From: Pyrenopolyporus hunteri
Taxonomy: Eukaryota; Ascomycota; Sordariomycetes; Xylariales; Hypoxylaceae
Direction of reading: 5' to 3'
NCBI GenBank assembly: GCA_902806595.1
Contig: CADCXC010000005.1
Coordinates: forward strand, 2,294,001-2,358,000
Length of the DNA stretch: 64,000 bases
The notes under the pieces are model-generated. The model saw nothing but the letters and a program-made list of their open reading frames with translations, had not been told where the DNA came from and made no database searches. Shown here in pieces: positions 51,063-63,002 of the stretch. The translations under genes and the position numbers were made by a program. Within the stretch, counting starts at the first letter, position 1. Every line of letters starts with the position of its first letter.

Positions 51063-54015
51063 TCACGCCCAAGGATTTTGGCTCCCGCTCCCCATGAATC
51101 CTTCTTCGAGAGTCCTCTCTTCCAGATTGCGGATGAAGTCGCGGTTTCCTCTTGCAGCCCCTCTCTGCGATCGACTATCTCTCCTACCAGCTACCCTACC
51201 AGCACCAGGATCGTTGAGGCCTACACCCTCGGCAGGTGGTGGGTAGTATGCCGGGCTTGGTTGCAGCCTGATAGGTTGGCTCGGGTCTAGGTGGCTAGCG
51301 ACTCTCTGAATAGCCGGGGGGATGCCGCTCTGCTGCTGATCCATCGTCGAAGCGCGCTGACGGCCTGCCCGAATTGCGGCTTGTTGGTATAGGCTCCCCA
51401 TCGAGTTTGGTGCCGGTGGGCCAACTGGGCCCATGACCATCTGCCCGTTGCCCATCTGACCGTAAGGGGACTGTTGGGCACTGTATGGCGGCGGCGGCGC
51501 GCCGGGATGGCTGCCTCCGGGATTATACATGCCGTTGTTCTGGTACACTGACGGTTGACCGTGGCCCTGGGCTGGGAACTGGCCAGCCTGCATGGCATAG
51601 GCTCCCTGAGCAGCCGCCTGGGCCTGAGCCTGCGCTTGCTGCGCCCTTTGTTTGCTAAGTTCGGCAGCTTGCTGTTGCTGCTGGGTTCCGGGAGCGGGCG
51701 AACGATTCAGAGAACTAGATTTCAGGTTCATAGGCGGTACAAAGGGGCCGGTGAATTTCTGTTGGGTAATGAATGGGTGTAGCTTCGCCTGTTGCGGCGA
51801 CCATCTTTCCAAGGGGCTGATGGTTAGCAGGCCACGCACAAAATCGATGAACGCGATTCGGTTATTCATTTCTAAAAGCAGAAGTTAGCAACGGCGGTGT
51901 TGTCCGCTCAGCTAGGGAATAGCGCCTACCTCGTTCGATCTCGCTCGGCTTCATGTTCTTTCGGGGCATCGCGTACGACTTGATGATCTCCGGCAGCGTA
52001 TTCGCTTGAAAGTACTTCTTGCTAGGTTGCTCTTTCGTCTTGTGCTCCCGGGAGTATTGTTCCATACTCTTTAGATGGTACGTTTTGCGGCCGAACTCGT
52101 CTTGCCTCTTCTCGAAGAAATCGCCAGCTTGCTTGCCGACTTCGATCATCCAGTTAGGGGGATTCCCAAGCATCTCGACGATTCTCGAAACCTGGTTGTA
52201 CTCTGAGGAGCCCGGAAACAGCGGCAAGCCTAAGAAGAGCTCGACTACAATACAGCCGAGCGACCACATGTCGATTGCTGAGGAGTAGGGGAGACCTAAT
52301 AATACTTCTGGCGATCGGTAGAACCGCGATTGGATGTACGTGTACACAGTCTGTCGCTCATCGCAGGCTGACCCAAAATCGATAATCTTGATAATCGGGC
52401 TCTCGAGATTCTTCAGTAGGATGTTCTCCGGTTTCAAATCGCAATGTATCAGTCGCGCTTTGTTAAGAAGAGCGAGGCCGTTGAGAAGCTGTTGGGCGAA
52501 TACTCGTACAAGCGTCGTGCTTAGACCTCGGAACTGATTCTGCTTAATGAGCTCGTAGAGGTTCACGCTCAAGAGTTCGAATACTAAGCAAAGATGTTGT
52601 CGGTGGATAAACGTATCTTTCAGTCGGAGTAGATGGTGATCATCGTTCTTGTCGAGTTTTGTATTTAACTAGGCACGTAATAATTAGTAAAGATCAATAT
52701 AAGCCGCATTCCTTTTTTTTTCTCGTTTTTCCCCCTCTTTTTCCGGAAAACTTCGAGAAGCACCTACCAGGTCTAGAACGGACACTTCCATCATGCTCTG
52801 GTTAAAATAGGCTGTTCTGTTTTTGATAACCTTGACGGCAACAACCTCTTGGGTCTTCAAGTTCTGGCACTTGACGACCTGTCCGAAGGTGCCTTGTCCG
52901 AGCACATCTAATATGAGGTATCGATTCCTGCGAGGGAACTTAGTATGTAGCTCAGGGAAAAGGGTTAGAAAACGCGACGCACTTGTGCCCGGCCTCTTCG
53001 GAGCCGAGGATATCATTGACGTATAAAATATAGTCGCTATCCTCATTATCGTACCCATCGTTTTTAACTCCCTTGCTCGGTTTCGTCAGCACTCGGCGGG
53101 GGTTGCGGGACGATTCGTATTTGAAGCTGGGGTTGCATATTCGATACGTCGCAGGCAGGTGGACGGTGAGAGCTTGGAGAGGCTGCAGAAGAGAACAGTT
53201 AGAATATCTAGATCAGCGAGGGAGAAATACTCGGTGGTAAAGCTTCATACGCTTATAAAACCTCCTTCTGGATTTGCGCGACGGAAGGGTGGCTGAGAAT
53301 TGACTTTAGGGCGTAGTTCCGTCACGGACCCGATCTTCTTGAACTGGGGCACGGGTCGCTTTTCGGCGGGCGTGGTGGTTGTTGGCTGGAGCGTCCTCCT
53401 CGGCGACTTTGGGTCGTTGGCATAGGCACCATCCAAAGGCGTAACGGCGGATGACGGATAATTCTCCTGAGAATTCGCGTATGGCGTTATGGGCGGAAGC
53501 TGAGGGTTCTGGCGGCCGTAGTAAGAGCTCTGAGACTGGTAGTCAGCTCTGGTGGGCGACTGGCGCTGATTGTGGGGTGTGGAGAACTGGGCCTGATTTG
53601 CTGTCGACTTGGGTCCGTATGGCGATGTTGGTGACAGCACTTCCATGGGCGAATATCTCTGGGCGGCTGCCGAAGGCTCGGAAGGCGAATGGAGGTTTGC
53701 GGCTCGGCTGCTGGAGAGGTGCGACTGATGATGCGGGCGCATGGGGTATTTGATGCTTCCGTAAGGGTCGTGGACATCCTGCATGGGCACGTCACCGTTG
53801 CCATCGCGTAACTGCGGGGTGGTGATGGGCGAGGTCGCGCTCTGTTGCGAGACGTGCGAATTCATCGCAGTCCCCTGGTACTGGTCATACTTAAACCCGA
53901 CCGGGGGCTGAACTTGAGGGGATTGTTGCTGGGTATATTCTCTACTCGGCGTTACTTGATTGCCACCGAATCTTCGACCGCTAGCGGCGGCGTCGTAGCC
54001 CTGCCATGGATCCAT
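51063..54015 (-). CDS. YAK1: DYRK-family protein kinase Yak1
   Basis: Yak1 restrains growth when PKA/TOR activity is low and promotes stress responses. Five exons fit: 54015-53251, 53182-52983, 52927-52768, 52668-51930 and 51871-51063, for 890 residues with all phases consistent. A disordered Gln/Pro/Ser-rich N-terminus (1-255) leads into the conserved YAK1 pre-kinase block (NPRRVLTKPSKGVKNDGYDN, then DYILYVNDILG). The kinase domain starts near 323: GQGTFG loop 332-337, Lys354 in VAVK, HCDLKPEN with Asp452, DFG 472-474, and activation-loop YTYIQSRFYRSPE with the autophosphorylated second Tyr at about 486. HCD rather than HRD and the YxY motif are DYRK marks. The tail is Gln/Ala/Pro-rich low complexity (residues about 670-800). 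Confidence 0.97.
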
Positions 54016-57000
54016 GGCGTCCGGGCGGCAAGAAAGGAAACGGCAGCAGTTTCAGCGAGTGCGTATAACAATGCGTAGCTTCGCTCGGGTAGATGTGAAT
54101 TGGAGGAATGCGATAAGACCAAGTCCGGGCACAAGATTGCTGTTGTTGTCCGTGATCCTAAATTCGGATGCGCGTTAGCAAGAGGCGGAGCGAGCAAAAG
54201 GCTCACTTGAGAGTGCGGACTTGGGGCTAACCACTCGATGTTGCTAACTTGTTCGAGTTGCTTGGACCAGAAGACAAAAAGAAGTTTTGCCGAAAATGGG
54301 GAGGACAAGGATGATGAACGGGCGAGGGCTTTCGGTTCGTACCCAAATGCGATATACGGTAGAAGAACTAGTTCGGTACAATGAGATGGGCTTTACATGT
54401 AGGGATTTAGGTATTCATGATGAGAGAATCTAATAGACGCGACTAGGAATCTCAGCAGTTCGTATTCCGACAGCCCATAAAATAGTTGTTCTCCTGGGTA
54501 TGGCGAGAGGGAAGAAAAAGGAAAACAAGAAGAAGAAGAAAAAAAAGAGGAGGGAGAGGAGTACGGTGGAAAGCAGACTATGTCGTGAGGTTCTGGGATT
54601 GGATGGCGGGTACGTCAGTCAAGGACGAGAAAGTGAGAATCTCTGAAAAGAGACTGGAGGTGGTGGAGGGACAACATGAGATAAGCCATGGGTACATAAG
54701 GTAGGTGGTGACCTGCAGCAGCGAGAAAAGCTGGGTCTAGGGCGTGATGGATGTGCTTTGGCGGAGACGGGTGTACCTGAAAATAGGCGTGGATGTGCGC
54801 TTATTTCCTTGTACCCCCTCTATGCCCTCGCTACATGTATTGTACGTACATGTACGTGGTACCGCTGCTTCAAAACATCTGGGTTGGGTGGATTGGGTAC
54901 TAATTAAGGCACTGAACCACTGGGGTTGTCCAGCTTGTCCGCCAAGTTCCTGCCAGGCATAAAAGTGAGCGCAATAGGTACCACGGCGGGGAGGGAATCA
55001 ATAGGTACCCACACCCTTCGACGCAACACAGAACACACAGAGGGCGCCGATGAAAGATATGGGGCTTTTTTTTTTCTTTCTTCTCTTTCTTCTCATATAA
55101 GGTCCAACCGTTACAGTAATAATATAATACAAACTGCTGGTAAATTCACTGTTTATCTAGGTAGTTATCAATATATTTTAGCAGCATAATAGGCATTTCT
55201 GGCACGTTGATAAAAAGATGTGACGTAGGTAGTAGGTAGGTACCTAGATTTTTATTTAATATTACCCGTTCGTTTATGCGTACATGTATGAATTCATTGT
55301 CGAATAAACGGCAACGAAAGAAAAACAAAAGAAAAACGAGAGAAGAATCAAGAAGGGTAGGTAACTACAAGACCAATTAGAAAAAAAAATAGAAAAAAAA
55401 AGAAAAACATAAGGTCAAATGTGTATCCCCCCTCCCCCAAAAGACTTTCAGCCGGCCGAACCGTAATAGCGCAGAGGTCGACCTCATTGAACCAAACGAA
55501 TAAGAGGACACGAACAAGCGATTTCAAAACAAACATTACCTACCATCCGGCCATCTAATCTCACGTTGCGAGCATACCTACCTCATGTACATTACCTTTT
55601 TACCTTACATAGCACCGTACCTGTTACAGCAGGTAGGCAGCTTGCCTAGAGAGGTAGGTACCTAGGTATGTAAGTGGTATGGACGTGAGATGGATGTGAG
55701 TACGGTATGTACGTACTCCCTTGTGCGAGGGTCACATACAAATACAAACCAGACTGAATGCAAACGGGAAGCAGAGAGACGCATGTGGGATTGAGATTGC
55801 GGGATTGGCATCAGGATTAGGATTGCAACATATCCAAATCGGCAATCTTACCCCTTGACACCATACCTGCGCCAATTGAATTATTTCCATCTTGGGCCGG
55901 CCTACGAACCCTCGAATGTTTTAAAGTTTTGAATGTCCTAAACGTCCCAAGGCTATTATTTATTAATAGCTGGTCCTCCCCCCGAGATGACATATATACG
56001 ACAATCGAAAGAGCGTCTAGAAATACATATCGAATACCTAGAGTATCGATGTGATGGCACCAGCGGTGTTCGCCACAAAGGCTTTAATCATTGTTCTATT
56101 TTAACCTACCCCCAAGCTTTACATACCCGCCCATTGATCCAGCGCGCCGCGAGCGAAACCACGTAAACGAAGCCAGCTGGAAACTCCATATTTTATATGT
56201 AGGTAAATAGCCTAGCCCAAGCCTAGCAAACAAAGCACTGACCGGCCTCGACCGCTCTTGTCAAACGCTTAGCCGAAAATATATGAGAGTACCTAGTGTT
56301 TTAAAGTCATCTTGTAGGTGTATTGCTGCTAACTATATCAATATAGTTGTGGTAACGTCACTGCCGATGTGATAAGGTAGATGGTCGAATAACCTTTCGG
56401 AACGTTGAAGCTAAGACATTACTAAAATAGAGTTTGTATTAAGAGGTAGGTAGGTATTGTACAATACCTAAATTACCTACCTCCTCGAGACGTCTAACAC
56501 AAACACACAAAGACGGGGGCAACAATTCATTGCAATCAGGTACCCGAGTAAGCGGGAATCAATTTTCTATGTACTTACCTACCTACCTACCTACCTTCGC
56601 TCCATATCCTCCCCCCCCAAGCCATTCCCAGTTTCACCGCGACCTCGCCCGGATCTTATGATATCTACCTACCTACCTACCTATCAAGTGGTGGCGTCGG
56701 TCCCGGGACGCGATTAGACGAGAAGTTTCGAAGAGAGGATAAAAAAGGGTCGTGCCGGACTGGGGGCATTTCATAGGTTAGGTCGGGAGATAGGTGAGGT
56801 AGGTAGTACCTAGGTACGGTACAATACCTACCAGGAGTTAATTAGCCACTTGGAGGAACCCCAAAACCCCCCATTCGACACAAGCGCCTCTCTTTTCTTT
56901 CGCCTCTCACACGGACTCTGCATCTCACGCATTCGTCGATCTGGTTGCGATGCGACCCCCGCCGGCCCCGGCCGGTGACACATCGAAGCGCCCCCGTCCC

Positions 57001-58474
57001 TGGGAGCAACATAGATAGGTACGTACTAACGTATTACCCTCCCTACCCGTCCCCCAGCGTATTAAAGTAATGTACCTTAGTTCGTCGATGTGTATAGCGT
57101 GCTTGATGTAGTATGTGGAGCTTGAACCACACGACGTAATAACCCAGGAGCACCGTATCCAATTACTCTTATACCATGGCAAAAGAAGAGGTTATCAGAA
57201 ATAAAACAAGACGCCGACCCGGGAATAAGCCCTTCTCCCTATCATCACTCTCGTCATGAGTTTCAGGTTGGGCACGATCGCAATGTTCCGAGCCCAAATG
57301 ACGCCAGATCGAACAAGGGGGGGATGGAAGGGGTGGATGGGGGGGAGGGCGGCGGGTTGTTCGTCGTTCCGCCGATTGTCAGTCGCATCTTAGCCCCCTT
57401 CTAAGCCGAGACTCGCTAAAATATGTAAGATGTCGTATCGTTGTATCTATCTAATGCCCACTACATAGATGCATACGGAGTGGCTTGATGGCTTAGTCTT
57501 TTACAATATGGGAGTGTGTTCCGTCTACATACCTACCTAGGTAGGTAGGTAGTATGGTAGATAGACCGATGGTATTAGAATTCTCGAAGACGCTTTTCTT
57601 CAACTTCCTATTGAAATTACCTCCTAACCTTTGAATCTTCGAAGCTTCTTAAAAGCCTCGGAGGTCGCGGGTTCTCTTCGAGAAAGATCAGGAGCTCCGA
57701 CCGGTTTAAAACTTGTATAAGTGGCAGACTTCGAGATACATTCGCCTACGTGGAAGAGGCGTTTGGCCGTGAGCAACTCCTCCTAGTCAACTTAACTTAT
57801 CGTCTTTGTTCGCGAGCTCTACAAACTGGTCGCTTCCCCTTTTTTTTAATCTTTCTTCTCTCAACACCAGTCCGCTCAGATGGGGACTAAATACATCTGA
57901 CCCCCCTCGGGAAGAGGAGGCGTCGCATCGACCTCTACGTCGTCTTTTCCTTATCAAAAGGGAAACTTTTTTTTTCCTCGTGGGCTATCAAGAAGCCTGC
58001 TCTCACAGCCTAAAAAGAGGTGAAGAAAAGGGGGTAGTAGCGCCGTAACTTCGTCAAGCTCAACGCAGAAAAATTCGCTGTGCCTGTGTCAATCAATAAA
58101 TGCCTGGAGGTATCAAAGAAGCGTTTAAGGAAATGCCAGAAACTTTTTCTTTTCAGAACGGAACCAAACGACAAGCAGAGACCAGGATTTTCAAGAATCC
58201 CAAACTTAAATCACAACCACGAAACCAGCAAGAAGAGAGAGAAATGTTAGAGTAGAAAGTAGGAAGCAAAACTGAAATGCATCGATCTAAGAGAAAAAAA
58301 TTCCCCAATTTGGCACTGCGTCCTATCGGGGGACCCAGAGAGATCCATGCCTGAATGTGCGCCCATCTACCGAGCCATCGGACCGGGACAGAAGGAATGC
58401 GGGCAAGTGTGCGCATCCGAAGGGAACCTGTTAACCAGACAATCCACCAAAGAAATCAAAACCCCCTAGGACCG
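54016..58474. other. Long intergenic between YAK1 and Pub1-like gene
   Basis: 4.5 kb with no supported gene, the longest gap in the conserved half. The part next to YAK1 is its leader and promoter. It holds many TACC/GGTA tracts (55,225-55,249, 55,651-55,670, 56,574-56,595, 56,665-56,684, 57,529-57,553), an A-rich tract at 55,379-55,408 and a purine tract at 54,510-54,560. A non-coding RNA could be here, but nothing shows one. The last few hundred bases are the 3' UTR of the Pub1-like gene. Confidence 0.5.
57529..57553. repeat. TACC-GGTA palindromic tract
   Basis: ACCTACCTAGGTAGGTAGGT-type tract: TACC units followed directly by GGTA units, so it can fold on itself. It is a clear example of the motif spread through the window. 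Confidence 0.85.
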
Positions 58475-60165
58475 TTAGCCCTGGTATCCAGGATATCCAC
58501 TATTGAAACTCTGAGTTGGCGGCGGCTGGGTCCACGGCTGGTTCGGCGGCTGCTGGCCGCGGCCGTAGCCTCCGGCGCTCGGCGGTCCACCGTAGCCCAT
58601 GGGCTGTGCTCCGTAACCGGCGGGCGACTGAGCAGGTGGTCCGCCGTAGGCTTGCTGCTGGCCGCCGTACTGACCTGGTTGTATATGAGCATAACAATCT
58701 AGAGACGTGCGCGACGTGGGAATAACGTACCTCCATACTGCGGGAAGAATGTCGAAGGCGTGCCTGGGTACGCAGATGCCTGGGCGCTCTGGGGGCTAAA
58801 CGCCTGTTGCGAGGGATCGAATCCTCCTTGAGCATTCGGAGTCTTATCCTTACCCCACTGCAATATCGTTAATACTAGTTTCCTCGTGGAGGACACTAAA
58901 GGGGTTGACTTACGCTGCACTTTAACGGCCTTCCATTAACATTATAGCCGTTTAACTGGCAGATGGCCATCGCCGCATTTTCGTGCGTGTCCATCTTAAT
59001 GAACGCGAAACCACGGTCGGCCTGGAATCGGGACTCGGTAACGTAGCCGAAATTCTGGAAAAGCGGAACGACGTCGTTCTGGGTGGTATACGGGGTCAGG
59101 TTACCAACATAGCAGGTAGTCTGCCATGCCGGCGTCTGATTGACGATCATGTCGTAGCTCTGGATTCCGTGGGTGGGGAAGTGGTGATGACCGTAAGGGG
59201 TGGTAGGCGTCATGCCCATAGCCTGCATCGCCTGTTGTTGAGCCATTGAAGGCTGCCCCTTCTGGTTGGCCCAGTTGCAACGAATCGCGCGTGAGCCCAG
59301 CCACTCCCCATCCATGGAACTGAGAGCCTTCTCGGCGTCTGCGCGTTCTCGAAAAGCGACAAAGCCGTACCCGCGAGAACGACCGGTCTTCATGTCCCAC
59401 ATGACGCGGGCTTCCGAGATGCTTCCGAAGGCCGAAAAGGCCTGTAACAGCACTTCATCATTGACTTCGTTGGATAAGTCACCGACGAAAATGTGGAAGT
59501 GGCTCGATGTGTCCTCCTTGTTGGAAGTATTGGACTGATAGGCCCAGTTGACTCTTATCTCCTAAGATACGTTGTTAATGACGCCGGCGTGGAGGTAATA
59601 TAAGGAGTCAAGTCTTACAGCTTGGTGGACACGACGGCCGTTCAACGTTTGCATAGCACGCTCGGCTGCGCCAGGATCGTCATACTCTACGAAACCATAG
59701 TTGTAACCCTTTTGCTGTCGAGGAAGGTCAGCGCACCACTTGATAAATATTACGTAGGAAGCTGTAGTCACGATCTTAACCGTGTTCTAGGGGGTAACTT
59801 ACATTCTTGTCGGGGATGATCTTGACGTTCTGTACGTGACCGGTAGTCTCGAAAATCTGGCGCAAGACGTCCTCCGTAACGCGCGGGTCAAGGCCACCTA
59901 CGTATAGGGCGCGCTTGTTCGGCTCGGGCGCCGCACGTCGCGGGTACGGGCCACCACTGCTAGGAGACATGACCGAGTTCTTATCGACGGCAGACATGGG
60001 AGACGTGATTGCTGTGGGAATGGGGTTTGTATTCGGCGGAATATGAAGAGGCGGTGGTGGCATGTGAGAGGGATTAGCCTGGCCATTTTGGTTGTCGAAG
60101 CCAGGCGCGCCAGCATTAGGCTGGGGAGGAGGAGGTAGCTGAGAAGTAGCGGGAGCGTCAGCCAT
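58475..60165 (-). CDS. PUB1: Three-RRM poly(U)-binding protein, Pub1/TIA-1-like
   Basis: Pub1/TIA-1 proteins bind U-rich mRNA, affect its stability and gather in stress granules. Five exons fit: 60165-59803, 59714-59619, 59561-58914, 58857-58731 and 58674-58475, for 477 residues. A Pro-rich N-terminus precedes RRM1 (about 85-160: ALYVGGLDP, YNYGFVEY), RRM2 (about 174-255: HIFVGDLS, RGYGFVAF) and RRM3 (about 301-374: CYVGNLT, RGFAFIKM). RNP1 and RNP2 aromatics are present in all three. The tail is Gln/Gly/Tyr/Pro-rich (QYGGQYGGQQQ), a prion-like composition as in TIA-1. RRM1 is split by intron 1 exactly after IIPDKN, and RRM3 by intron 3 before WGKDK. The order of domains and the PGAAERAMQTLNGR sequence fit fungal Pub1 well. 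Confidence 0.95.
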
Positions 60166-60913
60166 TGTGGATTGAATTTCTTGATGGAGATGCCCTTTCT
60201 ACAGCTGTTGTTGGTGTTGTTACGAAGATTGTGGGATGCGACCGTCGTGCAAAATTAAATTGTCGGCGAAGATGCGACGGGATTAAGCAAGTAAAAAGAG
60301 GTCGATCTGCGGAAGGAAAAAAAAGAGGGGTGTGGCGTCCTGAATTAAAGAGGAAAAAAAAAAGGACTTCTAATAATTCTTCTCGACTTGGGAATTCGTC
60401 GTAGCTCCGTTCGGTTCAGGTCGTGAACAAAAAATGGTTGAGGGAGAGAGAGAGGTGGGGTTATTGGAAGAATTGATCCTATCGTCCCAGCTTATTTTCT
60501 TTCTGAATACAATCGCACGCTTGTAGTTGGCGAATCTATCTGTAGATATTGTGCAAGTAGCAGGCGGAAATGCGCAATGATTAGGAGACGGAAGGACGTG
60601 AGCTCGATATTTCTTTCGCTTTCGTTGGTAGGGAGGGGTTTCTCGAACGGAACTCGATCGAGAATTGTGACGCCGATACAATGCGATTCTAGACGAAGAC
60701 GCGCAGCGGAAGGAGGTCTTCGCAGGTCAAGGACGAGAAGGGCCGCCGAGATGGAAGAGACCAAGAGTGACGTTCACCTTTGCTGCGTCGGGGGGCGGGT
60801 TGTGGATAGCAGCGGCGGAGCAGGAAGGTATGCAGATGCAACGCCCCAAGCAACCGACGACAGGCAAGGGAAAATAAAATAAAAGTGAACCTTGACCGAG
60901 AGAGGAAAAAAGG

Positions 60914-60964
60914 ACGACGAGGGCGACGAGACGACGACGACGAGACGAGACGAGACGAGACGAG
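60914..60964. repeat. GACGA-type microsatellite
   Basis: GACGAC units change into GACGA pentamers (about four perfect copies at the right end) upstream of the Pub1-like gene, probably in its promoter. Confidence 0.85.
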
Positions 60965-61271
60965 AACAAAGATGAGAAGGAAGAGAGAAAAAGGAAACTG
61001 CCTTGAAAGGAGGAGTCCCCCGATTTTCAACGACACACGGCACCGACAATACGTGAGGATGTTCTGGACACACGATAGGGAAGACGGAGGAGGGAGAGAA
61101 AAGAGGTAGACGGGGTCTAGCGAAATGCGGCGTGGGATTGGGTTTTTTTCAGGACGAGTTTGATAGATAAGTGGAGAAAGGCTTAACTGGAAGATGTGGA
61201 GTTTCCACCCGGTCGTCTCTCTTTTCGCAGAATCGACGTCCGTATGTTCCTTACAGTATATCTTTTCGCGG

Positions 61272-61345
61272 ATAGGTACCTCCTACCCAGGTACTTGCCT
61301 ATTACCTATTACCTGTACCTACCTAGGTACCTACCTACCTACACT
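61272..61345. repeat. TACC/GGTA repeat cluster
   Basis: A cluster of TACC and GGTA units in both orientations, including TACCTACCTAGGTACC-like palindromes. Further clusters follow to 62,700. Confidence 0.85.
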
Positions 61346-62940
61346 GCCCATTACCTAGGGTAGGCTGTGATAGGTACGGCAGCTGCCCGGGTGCGGGAGC
61401 GCTTCCTGCCAGCTTTCCCTAGCCCTGAGAGTCTTTCTGGAAGGCCCTTAAGACGGGATGGTGGGTAAAGGGCATGCAAGTTTGAAGCTACCACCCTACT
61501 AAGCCACAGAAGTAAGAGGCCTACTAGGTACTTGGGAGCAATGTATAAACGTGGGGTGATTTGCTCTACGGAACCTGGGTAGGTACCTACCCCACTTCAC
61601 GAAGTAAGTACCTTATCTATTTAGCTGTTCTGCACGGTAGGTACGCTACATAGGTAGGTACAGGTTGTATTTAATTACCTACCTCCATACATCATTGTAA
61701 ATCTTACACTCCATCCCTCGTCTTCTGCAACCTAACCTGGTATGTATGTATATCCCTTGGTAGGTGAAATGAGATTTTAATCAAGTACTAGTGCCGTCAG
61801 ATTTATATAAGCCTAATCTAGCCAATCCATGGCGTGATCGGGCTCTCTACTATTGAGTTACCGGTCGTTTAGCTTCTTGTAGGAAGTACTGTAGTATACT
61901 GCAAATTACAGGGCGGCGCACAATGCGCGTGTAAGAATATTATCTGGGACAGATCTAATTACACGCGCAAAAGGGCTTATATTACGCTCTCGCTCTCGCT
62001 ACAAAGAGGTCGGAAGGGGACAAATCATTTCCGTCCCGCGGATAGCAAACTTATACGCATTCCTCCGCATACTCATAAGGGAAGTATAAATTAGCAGCAT
62101 TCGCTCTTCTCTTGAGCTTCTCTACCAACCAGTCGCTGCTTATCTGGACTTAAACCAGAGCTAAAGATAGAGCGTATAAACCTACCTAGGTCGTACCTAC
62201 CCATTCACCATTTGATGACTAGCAGGTACCTAATCCGCCATCCTGCTAGTCTCGAGCTAAAATGTCTCTGGTACCTATGTGCGTTACCTAGGTACCTACC
62301 TATATATATCAGGAGTGAATCTTCCTAACAAACTTCTCAAAACTGGCCAACTCATAACCCATTCGCAATAAGTTTCACCCCGTGTTATCTACCCGCTTAC
62401 TTCACTACCTAGATGCCAACCCACCCTAGGAGGACTCAAGCAGCGAGTTACCAACCACAGGCCAACTAGAATATGGACCTCTACATGTAATCCAACCAGC
62501 TAATACTGTATAAGGTACCCATAGTATTCGGTACATCCACGCTCAGGTTATGTAAGCACTACTTGATTGGATACAGTACAGACACATATCCAAAAGCAGT
62601 CGCCTAGAGACGGGAACCTTAATTAATGCGGGGCCATACGTAGCCAGGTCCACGTACCTAGGTACCTTACCTCACATGTACATACCTACATGTACCTGGT
62701 AGTCACTCTGATTTAAGTGAATTTCTCAAGATTCGAATTGCTGGAATTTTTGGGAATTTCATCAAACTTCAAGTTTGGGCCGTGGGAAACAAAACCAAGT
62801 CACGGCTCAAACGTAGAACTACACACGAGCCTCTTGTCCAATTTCCCATTCAAATAACCCTCGCTGTTTATTTGTGCTCTCTCAATCCAAGCTTACCCAA
62901 AACACATATCCTGCTATCACCAATTCCATACAATTGCTCC

Positions 62941-62970
62941 GTTTGCTCCCTGTTGCTCCCTGTTGCTCCC
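62941..62970 (+). repeat. 10-bp tandem repeat upstream of last gene
   Basis: Three near-identical copies of TGTTGCTCCC (the first reads GTTTGCTCCC), ending 33 bases before the start codon of the next gene. Probably in its 5' leader. Confidence 0.8.
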
Positions 62971-63002
62971 CTAAGGGAACAGTCCGAGGAAAGCCGGATG
63001 CG

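Larger units (their letters stand above)
60166..63002. promoter_or_regulatory. Divergent intergenic, Pub1-like gene and proline-rich gene
   Basis: No supported gene in 2.8 kb. Near the Pub1-like gene it is purine-rich with a GACGA microsatellite (60,914-60,964). Dense TACC/GGTA motifs follow (61,272-61,345, 61,576-61,593, 61,650-61,662, 62,276-62,306, 62,650-62,697). A 10-base tandem repeat, TGTTGCTCCC, lies at 62,941-62,970 just before the next gene. Confidence 0.5.

Noticed and set aside
1627..62697. GGTA/TACC runs as telomeric repeats or CRISPR
   Set aside because: The unit is not TTAGGG, and there are no regular spacers between repeats.
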